A DNA stretch of 64,000 nucleotides from Agrobacterium salinitolerans. GTDB lineage: Bacteria; Pseudomonadota; Alphaproteobacteria; Rhizobiales; Rhizobiaceae. The notes under the pieces were generated by a model, which was not told the origin of the DNA, searched no databases, and saw only the letters and a list, made by a program, of their open reading frames with translations. The DNA is taken from contig NZ_MRDH01000005.1 in NCBI RefSeq assembly GCF_002008225.1, forward strand, positions 124,001 to 188,000. The letters are read 5' to 3'. Of the stretch, positions 43,887 to 50,261 are shown piece by piece. Position numbers and translations under genes: made by a program. The first letter of the stretch is position 1, and the number at the start of each line of letters is the position of its first letter.

Positions 43887-43902
43887 TTACACTGAAGTAT
43901 AA
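43887..43902. promoter_or_regulatory. Shared palindromic operator, copy 5
   Basis: TTACACTGAAGTATAA matches the family with one deviation in the left arm. It lies upstream of the 43780 gene on the minus strand and followed by AATTATC. A weaker half-site, TGCAGTCTAA, at 44966-44975 precedes the next operon and may be a sixth copy. Confidence 0.6.
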
Positions 43903-43967
43903 TTATCAGCGGCAAATGGTTTGCTCAAGCGGGAAAAGCCGAATGCCGTTTGCGGACGCCCAGAGCA

Positions 43968-44609
43968 CTAAATCGGCGATTCCGTGGCCGCCATCGGGAG
44001 TGGATCGACGCGCCCCCAGAAGCGCAAACCAGCTCGAAAGTATCGCTTTACATCGTCCGACCGGATACGGATTTGCTCGCTGTCCGGCGAGTGTCCAGCG
44101 TTGATGTCTACATATTCGGTTCGATCATAGGTCCAAAGCCTCGGAGCCGCAGCGCGAAGCTTTGTGCTCGCCCGACCATCGCCGTGACGCACGACGTTTG
44201 CCACCAGAAAGGCCTCGATCAAATCGGGCGCAACGTCATCTGAACTACCATCAACACCCGCCTCCTGGAGGCATTCCATGAGCAATGCCTCGAAACCCTG
44301 AGTGCGGACATCGGGGAGCCGCGCGTGGCCAAAAAGGTGACGCGCCCAGTGACGCAGTTGGCGTTCGAACAGACCTGCGGTCGTCAAGACGAAGGCTTTG
44401 GCGGCCTCGTTGCGCGTGTGAGCATCGACTTGCGCAGCGGTCCTGTCGAGATAGACATCTATTGTATCGACATCACCGAATTCTAGCGGCGGCGGTTCAA
44501 GAAGATTGTCAAAAGCCGGCGCCACAACGCGCTCATAAAAGCGGAAGAGATTTGCCTGGAAGATCCGCGGCAGTTCGTCTTTGGGATGGATCATGGCTTG
44601 GTCGATCAA
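43968..44609 (-). CDS. Hypothetical protein, second gene of a pair near the transfer origin
   Basis: A 213-residue cytoplasmic protein, mixed helical, without signal or membrane segment. Readable blocks are RNEAAKAFVLTTAGLFERQLRHWARHLFGH and DLIEAFLVANVVRHGDGRASTKLRAAAP. The R-x4-6-H spacing in RQLRHWARH and the VVRHGDG segment faintly recall HEPN-type RNases, but the match is too weak to assert. The ATG overlaps the stop of the 112-residue gene (ATGA), the arrangement of toxin-antitoxin or defence pairs. Function unknown. Confidence 0.6.
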   Translation of the reverse strand: MIDQAMIHPKDELPRIFQANLFRFYERVVAPAFDNLLEPPPLEFGDVDTIDVYLDRTAAQVDAHTRNEAAKAFVLTTAGLFERQLRHWARHLFGHARLPDVRTQGFEALLMECLQEAGVDGSSDDVAPDLIEAFLVANVVRHGDGRASTKLRAAAPRLWTYDRTEYVDINAGHSPDSEQIRIRSDDVKRYFRAGLRFWGRVDPLPMAATESPI

Positions 44610-44944
44610 GGACGCCGAGGCTGCTTTCTTCCCTGTCTCTCCTTGATCTGACGTATCTCGGCGAGCTGGCCCTTGAGGACGTCAAGCGCGTCGGTCTCGT
44701 CCTTCGACAGATTCTCTAAAGGAACGTGGCGCAGTAGCACCTCCAGCGCATCACCAAGTCGTCCGATTTGCCGGCCATAGCTGCCGACCTCGTCCAAAAT
44801 AGTCTGCTCCGTCTGAGGCGCGGGTGTCGATCCCAAATCGATGTTGATGAACCCGAACTGCGCCCCCTGCTGGTAGAACGTCCACGGATTGATGGCTTGC
44901 CAAAGCTTCTCTGGCGCTACAGCAAAGCTGAAGGATTTCATCAT
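44606..44944 (-). CDS. Hypothetical protein, first gene of a pair near the transfer origin
   Basis: A 112-residue protein: an N-terminal globular part (SFAVAPEKLWQAINPWTFYQQGAQFGFINIDLG) and a C-terminal helical, possibly coiled-coil part (RLGDALEVLLRHVPLENLSKDETDALDVLKGQLAEIRQIKER). Translationally coupled to the following 213-residue gene by ATGA. No family recognised. It is the last gene before the gene-free origin region. Confidence 0.6.
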   Translation of the reverse strand: MMKSFSFAVAPEKLWQAINPWTFYQQGAQFGFINIDLGSTPAPQTEQTILDEVGSYGRQIGRLGDALEVLLRHVPLENLSKDETDALDVLKGQLAEIRQIKERQGRKQPRRP

Positions 44945-45143
44945 GAGGACCTCGTTGTTAGCGGCTGCAGTCTAAGTGAAGAGAGAATGTTTGACGATTG
45001 CGTGCTGATCGATTTCCAGCAAGTCAATGAGCTGACCCGGCCGTCCGACTTGATGAACACCGGCAACCATCGCATCTACAGATGCAGTTGTATATTGCGA
45101 AGCAGACGGCACCACTCGCAGCTTAATCGACGGAAGGCGCGGC

Positions 45144-45511
45144 GATCACCGATCTGCCGATCCGCCGTTTCACTCGTTGGTCTCCGCGCTCATTCTCTCG
45201 TTTGGGCATTCCCCGATTGAGCGTTATCGCGTTTGAGCTCATCACGGAGGAGCTCGTTTGCGCATTCGCACATATCAGTAGTCGCACAATGACCGGTCCG
45301 CCCATTCACCTATTCGCCGACGCGCGGATTTGCCGTATCGCGAGGTCACCGATCCACTCGTCTGCGCGTCGGTTTATTCGCTCATTGCGCGCGGCGCGCA
45401 CTCGCAGATCCACTCATTCACCTGTTCGCGCATTCGCCGATGCGCGTAGTGAGCGAACTGCCTATTCGCGTGATCGCGAAAGCCCCCAGACGCATATTCG
45501 CTGATCAGCGC
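45144..45511. repeat. Degenerate tandem octamer array, about 45 units in register
   Basis: From 45144 the sequence can be cut every 8 bases into units close to (A/G)TTCGCnS, for example ATTCGCAC (45264), ATTCACCT (45304), ATTCGCCG (45312), ATTCGCTC (45376), GTTCGCGC (45424), ATTCGCCG (45432), ATTCGCGT (45464), ATTCGCTG (45496). All start at positions divisible by 8; the only slip, at 45224-45256, is compensated. Because 8 is not a multiple of 3, a protein-coding origin is excluded and the open frames across it are artefacts. It lies 145 bases left of the proposed nick site. I infer a protein-binding array of the relaxosome, by analogy with the overdrive next to T-DNA borders. Confidence 0.85.
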
Positions 45512-45655
45512 CCTTCCGACGGGACGGCCCGCCCTCCGCTCCGCCTCCCCTTTCCGGCTCCATGAGCTTTCTCGCCGCACATCGTTCTCGGCCGGGCACC
45601 CGACCGAACGCGGCCGCGTTTGGGCTCACTCAGACAATCGCCCCTCGGGCGAAAC

Positions 45656-45690
45656 GGCTATTGGTATACCAATAGCCTATCCTGCCATCT
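45656..45690 (+). other. Candidate origin of transfer (oriT) with P-type nick core
   Basis: A perfect 22-bp palindrome (45656-45677, arms GGCTATTGGTA / TACCAATAGCC) is followed directly by TATCCTGCCA at 45678-45687. TATCCTG|C is the nick core of RK2/MOB-P origins, and TATCCTG|CCA that of T-DNA borders; the predicted cut is between 45684 and 45685. As in RK2, an inverted repeat ends 7-8 bases before the cut on its 5' side. A small hairpin CGCCC/GGGCG at 45639-45651 precedes. The strand transferred 5' first would carry the sequence to the right, making 45.7-64 kb the leading region. Confidence 0.7.
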
Positions 45691-45832
45691 CTCTCACCGA
45701 ACCCATCTGGCCGCCGTGCCCGAGGCGCCCATGCTGTTGCGAGTCGTCAGACAAAGCAACAGCGGTCACAGGCTGATTGTCTGTGACCCGCGCCGGAGGG
45801 ACAGCACGGTGGGCGGATGGGTTCGGTGAGAG
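45691..45832 (+). other. Large three-way-junction-like fold next to the nick site
   Basis: Bases 45691-45719 pair with 45804-45832 over 29 positions with one mismatch and two G-T wobbles. Inside, 45733-45740 pairs perfectly with 45756-45763 (8 bp) and 45765-45771 with 45781-45787 (7 bp). Both wobbles are G-T on the plus strand and would be A-C mismatches on the minus strand, so plus-strand DNA or RNA is the folding species. It begins 6 bases after the predicted cut. Candidates are a single-strand priming or promoter element on the transferred strand, or a plus-strand small RNA. Confidence 0.6.
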
Positions 45833-45930
45833 ATGCTGAAGCGAGCCGTCGTCGTGAGCTGCCGGGTGGTCGTGACCGTAGGGAACGGGCATCGATGGCC
45901 GGCGAACGATGCGACGGAGCGCGCACCGCA

Positions 45931-45998
45931 GGAGAGGAGGACCACCTGCAGCGGATGCCTAAAGCATGATGGCGCAGCGCAAGGTGATCCTCCTCTCC
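45931..45998. repeat. Inverted repeat, 17-bp arms with one mismatch
   Basis: Bases 45931-45947 (GGAGAGGAGGACCACCT) pair with 45982-45998 around a 34-base loop. The single mismatch is C-A on the plus strand, thus G-T on the minus strand, the opposite of the neighbouring elements. Part of a run of hairpins between the nick site and the first leading-region gene. Confidence 0.5.
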
Positions 45999-46048
45999 GT
46001 ATTGTTTGGGGAAGTCGCGGCAGCGTCCGCCTACCGGCCCGAAAGGCC

Positions 46049-46118
46049 GTGCGGGTCTTTACCCGCACCACAGGGAGAGGGGTGGTTGAGGGGAGAGGCG
46101 GCAAGTCTCTCCCCTCAA
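46049..46118. terminator. Two strong hairpins downstream of the 161-residue gene
   Basis: GTGCGGGT/ACCCGCAC (46049-46068, loop CTTT) and TTGAGGGGAGAG/CTCTCCCCTCAA (46086-46118, 9-base loop) are both perfect. They lie 80-150 bases beyond the stop of the minus-strand gene ending at 46201 and could terminate it, but no U-run follows. A third small stem CGGCC/GGCCG is at 46035-46049. Otherwise the stretch 45.83-46.2 kb shows no gene. Confidence 0.45.
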
Positions 46119-46200
46119 GACCGCGCGCAGGCTCCACGACTGCAAGGGGACAAGCCTGCGGAAAAGACGAGAGACGGCAAGAGCCGCCTCCCGTCCCGCA

Positions 46201-46686
46201 TCAATCGGAGACGACGTGTGCGATGCTGATCGCGATGTCCGCCTCATTGCGGATCGCACCGACGATCGGGGCGAGCGTGCCCAAGTCATCATCGGTGAGT
46301 GCGACGAGTGTCGGATAGGCGACCTCTATGCCGTCGCAATCGGCCAAGAGCGTATTATGCCATTCGCCGCCGTTTACCCGGTACTCGTGAGTGTCGAAGT
46401 CGATTTCGAGATCATCGAGCAGTGTGATCCGGAAACGGGCAAAGCATTCCTCTTCGCCACGAAGCTGGAAGGCGACAAGACCTTCCTCGTCCGGCTCGCT
46501 GGCGAGCTGGCGCTCCAGCGCCGTTATGGATTGTACCCGCGCAATTGCCGCTTCCAGGCCGTCAACGAGCCCGTCATGCAGTTTGAGCAAGATTTCATCC
46601 TCGCAACCTATTCGATTTGCGAGCACGATGAGCCTGAAGCCCGCAAGCACTGCGAGCTGATGGACGTAGTACCAGGTATCGGACAT
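46201..46686 (-). CDS. Conserved-looking plasmid protein, first leading-region gene
   Basis: A 161-residue acidic cytoplasmic protein. The frame is open far upstream, but the ATG at 46686 (MSDTWYYVHQLAVLAG) follows GGAGA and a small hairpin (46697-46718), and the upstream part is the structured element, not protein. The C-terminal half (EIDFDTHEYRVNGGEWHNTLLADCDGIEVAYP) is rich in Asp/Glu, which is common in DNA-mimic antirestriction proteins; this is only suggestive. No family recognised. It is the first gene entering if transfer starts at 45684. Confidence 0.65.
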   Translation of the reverse strand: MSDTWYYVHQLAVLAGFRLIVLANRIGCEDEILLKLHDGLVDGLEAAIARVQSITALERQLASEPDEEGLVAFQLRGEEECFARFRITLLDDLEIDFDTHEYRVNGGEWHNTLLADCDGIEVAYPTLVALTDDDLGTLAPIVGAIRNEADIAISIAHVVSD

Positions 46687-46740
46687 ATCAGTGTCTCCTT
46701 TCCGTCTCTGACGAAAGGAGGCCGCACCGTAGCCGCGAGG

Positions 46741-46855
46741 GGTCAGGGATCGCGGAACGCGACCGCCAGCGGCGGCAAGCGGAGGAGCCGATTTTCTGGC
46801 GATGGCCCGAAGGGGCGGCGGCGGAAAATTGAAGGGGCCGCGCCGTCCTTGACGC
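46741..46855 (+). repeat. Structured intergenic element A
   Basis: Outer arms GTCAGGGA (46742-46749) and TCCTTGAC (46846-46853), inner arms CGATTTTC and GAAAATTG, plus small GC-rich hairpins between. A clearly related element is at 49190. The inner stem differs compensatorily between the copies (C-G here, G-C there), and wobbles are G-T on the plus strand. It sits about 55 bases upstream of the minus-strand gene starting at 46686, as element B does for its gene. Confidence 0.6.
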
Positions 46856-46889
46856 CGGAGTGGCGGGTGCACAATGGGACGTCAGAGAT

Positions 46890-48170
46890 GGGGTAATCGG
46901 CTTAGAACCCCAGCTTCCAGCGAAAGAAGGTGCTGCGCTTCGAGCTGATGATAAAACGTGGTCTGAACCACCAGCCACAAGCATCAGGAAAGGAAGCGCA
47001 GCATGAAATATTATGCCGGTCTCGATGTTTCCGTAAAGGAAACTTCTGTTTGTATTGTTGACGAACGAGGGACAATTATCCGGGAACGCAAGACGGTGAG
47101 CCATCCCGCCGACCTCGTGGCAATTCTGAGTGATCCGCAGTTGCTTCTTGAGCGGGTTGGTCTTGAAGCAGGGCCGCTATCTCAATGGCTGTACGAGGGG
47201 ATGGCCAAGGCTGGGCTGCCCGTGATCTGCATCGAGACACGACACACCAAGGCGTTTCTCAAGGCCCATACGCCGAACAAGAGCGATCGCAACGATGCAC
47301 GAGGCATCGCGCAGATGATGCGCGTCAATCTGTTCCGCCCTGTGCATGTGAAGACGCTGACAAGCCAGAAGCGCCGCGCCTTGCTGACAGCCCGCAAGAT
47401 GCTTCAGGAGAAGGCGATCGCCATCGAGAACGACATCCGCGGGATTCTGCGCAACTTTGGGCTCAAAGTCGGTGCGGTCGGCACTTTCAAATTCGAGGAT
47501 CGTATCCGTGAGCTTGTCGAAGGTGCGCCCGATCTCGTCGCCATCATAGAGCCGCTCTTGGCCGGAAGGGGGAAGCTGCGGGAGGAGTTCAAAAAGCTGG
47601 ACCGCCAGGTGCTGAGAGAAGTGAAGGTGGACCCAGTGTGCAGGAGATTGATGACGGTTCCCGGCGTCGGCCCGATCGTGGCGCTGGCTTATACCTCGAC
47701 AATCGATATCCCTGCCCGCTTCCGAAGCTCGCGTTCCGTCGGAGCCGTATTGGGGCTGACGCCGATTCTCAATCAATCTGGTGAGAGCCACCGAATAGGC
47801 CGGGTCTCGCGATGTGGCGATGCAATGATGCGAGGACTCCTCTACGAGGCCGCGCAGACCCTGCTGACGCGAGTGGCAAAATGGTCATGGCTCAAGGCGT
47901 GGGCAATGAGTGTCGCCAAACGACGCGGGGCCAGGAAGGCTATCGTTGCGCTGGCCCGCAGGCTTGGGGTGATCCTGCATCGGATGTGGAGCGACGAATC
48001 TGAGTTCCGTTGGTCACGAGAGGAGCTGGCGGCGGTATAAAAAATCTCCGAAACACGAAGTTCTGCCTGACGGCGGAAGACGTCCTTCGCGGACGATGGA
48101 TGATGCGAGTCCGCTTTCTCTCTTAGTCCGGTGGTGTAGCGCACCATCAGGTTGCGTCAGAGCTTGAACC
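46890..48170 (+). mobile_element. IS110-family insertion sequence (ends approximate)
   Basis: One intact transposase gene with non-coding flanks of about 110 and 130 bases. IS110 elements lack the usual long terminal inverted repeats, so I cannot fix the ends; the left limit is after structured element A, the right before the G+C-rich stretch at 48.18 kb. Flanks of such elements encode a structured bridge RNA; the downstream flank contains hairpin-forming text (CGTCC/GGACG near 48.08 kb and GGTG/CACC near 48.14 kb). The element separates the first leading-region gene from the rest. Confidence 0.5.
47003..48040 (+). CDS. IS110-family transposase (DEDD recombinase)
   Basis: A 345-residue, apparently intact transposase. 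The N-terminal RuvC-like domain has YYAGLDVSVKETSV (first Asp), ERVGLEAGPLSQWL (Glu) and SDRNDARGIAQ (Asp pair), and the C-terminal Tnp20 domain has LMTVPGVGPIVALAYTSTI, GLTPILNQSGES and RCGDAMMRGLLYEAA with the nucleophilic Ser region. The start follows AGGAAG. IS110 enzymes are guided by a bridge RNA to a short target. No frameshift is visible, so it may still be active. Confidence 0.95.
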   Translation: MKYYAGLDVSVKETSVCIVDERGTIIRERKTVSHPADLVAILSDPQLLLERVGLEAGPLSQWLYEGMAKAGLPVICIETRHTKAFLKAHTPNKSDRNDARGIAQMMRVNLFRPVHVKTLTSQKRRALLTARKMLQEKAIAIENDIRGILRNFGLKVGAVGTFKFEDRIRELVEGAPDLVAIIEPLLAGRGKLREEFKKLDRQVLREVKVDPVCRRLMTVPGVGPIVALAYTSTIDIPARFRSSRSVGAVLGLTPILNQSGESHRIGRVSRCGDAMMRGLLYEAAQTLLTRVAKWSWLKAWAMSVAKRRGARKAIVALARRLGVILHRMWSDESEFRWSREELAAV

Positions 48171-48603
48171 GCACCATTCTTCTGGTCCCATGGTGGGAGG
48201 GCTTAGGGGCCGATCCCGGAGAGAAGCGCGGGCCGCGAAAAGACGTCAAACGCCTCAATATTTGCAAGCTATGAAGTGCTTGACCTCAACACGCCGATTA
48301 GAGAAGAGAGATAGCCCACGGCGCCCCCCGGCGCCGTGTCCGTATCCGGCGTCCAGCCGGCCATGCTGTCTATCCTCGGCCTTTGTCATGGAACAGTTGT
48401 ACGCCGGCCCGACAGCCGCGAGAGCGGGCGTCACCCGAATGGGACGAAACCCGCCAGGGGTTCGGTGAGCGATAGCGAATAGCACCGTCCGCCGCAGGCG
48501 GCTCGCCCGTCACGCACAAACCATCATCGCCGTGAATCAATCGACAGCGACCGATTCAAATATGTCGTTGGACGCAAAGTCTCGCCTGTCCGATTCTTGC
48601 ATC
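48041..48603. other. Gene-free stretch after the insertion sequence
   Basis: Contains the right end of the IS110 element and a perfect 9-bp hairpin CACGGCGCC/GGCGCCGTG (48317-48338, loop CCCC). Between 48360 and 48475 there is further inverted structure (GCTGTC/GACAGC) ending in GGTTCGGTGAG, which recalls the end of the fold at 45.7 kb; the relationship is weak. No convincing gene seen. Confidence 0.4.
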
Positions 48604-48873
48604 ATGATCGCACAGCCCTACCAGCTCTATGTCGAACGCACGGACGCCAGGAAGAACATGGCACGGTTCTATGCGATGTCGATCGAACCGACGCTGTTCG
48701 GTGAGATATGTGTCGTGCGCCGATGGGGCCGCATAGGTTCCGGCGGTCAGAGACTGGTCCATCATTTTGAGAGGGAAGAGGAAGCGGTCGGCCTCTTCCT
48801 TGAACTTCTGCGGCAGAAGCGGAGGCGCGGCTATGGTCCGAGATCGTATTTAACGCGATTGGCGACTGTCTAA
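48604..48873 (+). CDS. WGR-domain protein
   Basis: An 89-residue protein consisting of a single WGR domain: YQLYVERTDARKNMARFYAMSI, then VVRRWGRIGSGGQRLVHHFEREEEAVGLFLELLRQK. WGR domains bind nucleic acid or protein partners, for example in PARP-type proteins. The start is uncertain: ATG 48604 (MIAQPYQLY) fits how stand-alone WGR proteins begin, while ATG 48562 or GTG 48532 would add 14 or 24 residues; none has a good ribosome site. Single WGR genes are frequent on rhizobial plasmids. Confidence 0.85.
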   Translation: MIAQPYQLYVERTDARKNMARFYAMSIEPTLFGEICVVRRWGRIGSGGQRLVHHFEREEEAVGLFLELLRQKRRRGYGPRSYLTRLATV

Positions 48874-48968
48874 CCGATGGCGAAAGGATGTCCGGCGAAG
48901 CGATGCTTCGAGCCTGACGCGCCGGTCGACCCGGCGCGTCAGGCTCGGTGACATGGCGAAAGCCGCCC

Positions 48969-49133
48969 TCAGAAGGGCGGCTCAGCGTCGATTGCGCCCT
49001 CCTGTTCGGCCATGATGACCGCCAACTCGGCGCAGGCGAGTTCCAGCTCGACCTCGATCTCGCGGCGTTCGTCGGGATACACGGCATTTCGCAATTCGGC
49101 CCGCAGCTCTTCGATGTGTTGTTCCAGAAGCAT
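48969..49133 (-). CDS. 54-residue acidic helical protein
   Basis: A short gene: ATG at 49133 behind GGAGACGACA, reading MLLEQHIEELRAELRN, ending AIDAEPPF before TGA at 48969-48971. The protein is almost entirely one charged helix with regular Glu/Leu spacing, likely a coiled coil. From memory a nearly identical small protein accompanies DUF736 and WGR genes on many rhizobial plasmids, which supports it as real. Structured element B lies about 57 bases upstream. Small acidic proteins of leading regions often antagonise host defences, but there is no direct evidence. Confidence 0.75.
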   Translation of the reverse strand: MLLEQHIEELRAELRNAVYPDERREIEVELELACAELAVIMAEQEGAIDAEPPF

Positions 49134-49189
49134 TGTCGTCTCCTTGACGTTTGTGAAAGACGACGCGCGCGGTCATGGGGGCGTGGCGG

Positions 49190-49303
49190 GGTCAAGGATC
49201 GCGCCAGCGACCGGCGGAGCCGGCGAGTGGGGGAGCCGATTTTGTTGGAGCGCAGGGGACCGGAGCGGAGGCAAAATTGGGGGCACCGCTCGTCCTTGAG
49301 ACC
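49190..49303 (+). repeat. Structured intergenic element B
   Basis: Related to element A over its whole length: outer arms TCAAGGA (49192-49198) and TCCTTGA (49293-49299), inner arms GCCGATTTTG and CAAAATTGGGGGC. The inner stem has a G-T wobble at the same position as in A, on the plus strand, and the closing pair is swapped (G-C for C-G). The remaining 49134-49528 stretch shows no gene; GTCGTC/GACGAC (49134-49163) forms a small hairpin at the ribosome site of the 54-residue gene. Confidence 0.6.
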
Positions 49304-49528
49304 GGCATGCTCCCATGGCATCCTCGAACGGACTGAGCAGACATTTCCTCTCCGTATCGCACCCGAAGTCGAAGACGGGCTCGATGCCCGTCTTCGGATT
49401 ATCTTACACCTGACCACGTGAATAACTGTGGAGATCCGGGCTTTCCGCGCCATTTGCCGTAGCGTGTCGATGACAGCGCCGATCGGCAATGGCAGGGATT
49501 CTATATCTGACACGATGCGGAGAAGAAT

Positions 49529-49807
49529 ATGACGACTACAAACGAAATCGCCGACAAGATCGCAAGCGAGCATGGGCTGACCAAGGTTCAGGGCAAGGCC
49601 ATCGTCGAGGCGGTAATCGCCTCTATTACCGCAGCCGCGGTTGCCGGCAACGAAACGTCGCTGCCCGGCTTCGGCAAGTTTAAAGTGAAGGAGACGCCTG
49701 AGCGCGAAGCGCGTAACCCGGCGACAGGTGCGACGATCAAGGTGGCCGCTGCCAAGAAGCTGGCGTTCACGCCGGCCAAGGCTCTCAAGGACGCGCTGAA
49801 CAAGTAG
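49529..49807 (+). CDS. HU-family DNA-bending protein
   Basis: A 92-residue histone-like protein: NEIADKIASEHGLTKVQGKAIVEAVIASI helices, the saddle GNETSLPGFGKFKVKETPEREARNPATGATIKVAAAKKLAFTPAKALKDAL. The G-F-G-x-F and R-NP-TG motifs at the DNA-binding arms are intact. It binds DNA without strong specificity and may aid establishment or the relaxosome. Encoded on the plus strand, unlike most neighbours, and ended by a strong terminator. Confidence 0.95.
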   Translation: MTTTNEIADKIASEHGLTKVQGKAIVEAVIASITAAAVAGNETSLPGFGKFKVKETPEREARNPATGATIKVAAAKKLAFTPAKALKDALNK

Positions 49808-49827
49808 CCTGGTCGGCCAGGCAAAAA

Positions 49828-49854
49828 AATAGCCCGGCGCTGTGCCGGGCTATT
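49828..49854. terminator. Bidirectional rho-independent terminator
   Basis: A perfect 11-bp stem, AATAGCCCGGC (49828-49838) with 49844-49854, 5-base loop, followed by TTTT-like TTTTCG on the plus strand and preceded by a run of seven A (U-run for the minus strand). It separates the convergent HU gene and the 110-residue gene. Confidence 0.9.
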
Positions 49855-49871
49855 TTCGTTTTCGGTGTGCG

Positions 49872-50204
49872 TTAGCGAGCGGGTGTCCCGTTGATAAGAT
49901 CCTGAATGATCGTGTCGCTGACGGCGTGATGCGCTTCGCGGCCATGATCGTCCAAGAGCTTGTGAAGAATGCCCGACGCCAAGGGTATGAAGTCGAAACC
50001 GCGTGCGATTGCCGCGGTCCGCAGTAGCGACAGTGTTTCGAACTCTCGGACGTTCGTCCCCAGCCAGAGTTCGAGGTCCTCGCCTTCGTCATCAGGAAAT
50101 GCCCGAAGAAAAAACGTCTGAAGCGGGCGGTCGTATCCGATAATGGCATCCGGGTCAGCGTAGTGGGATGCAGTTCGGGTTGCAGTAATCTTATAGCGGC
50201 TCAT
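49872..50204 (-). CDS. Hypothetical plasmid protein (110 residues)
   Basis: A 110-residue cytoplasmic protein starting behind GGAGGCCGCC. Readable blocks are YKITATRTASHYADPDAIIGYDRPLQTFFLRAFPDDEGEDLELWLGT and a short helical C-terminus. I do not know its family name, but I recall similar small proteins next to DUF736 genes in rhizobial plasmids. It follows DUF736 by 57 bases on the same strand. Confidence 0.7.
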   Translation of the reverse strand: MSRYKITATRTASHYADPDAIIGYDRPLQTFFLRAFPDDEGEDLELWLGTNVREFETLSLLRTAAIARGFDFIPLASGILHKLLDDHGREAHHAVSDTIIQDLINGTPAR

Positions 50205-50261
50205 GGCGGCCTCCTTCGAATTTGGGGAGGCCGGCCCCGATGTCGGGGCCGGCAGTCCGGT

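Noticed and set aside
45144..45511. CRISPR array or degenerate coding sequence as explanation of the octamer tract
   Set aside because: There are no spacers or repeats of 24-40 bases and no cas genes; an 8-base period breaks the reading frame every unit, so the open frames there are by-products of the missing stop codons.
45691..45998. A retron msr-msd region suggested by the strong hairpins
   Set aside because: No reverse transcriptase gene occurs anywhere near, and the fold is better explained by its position at the nick site.
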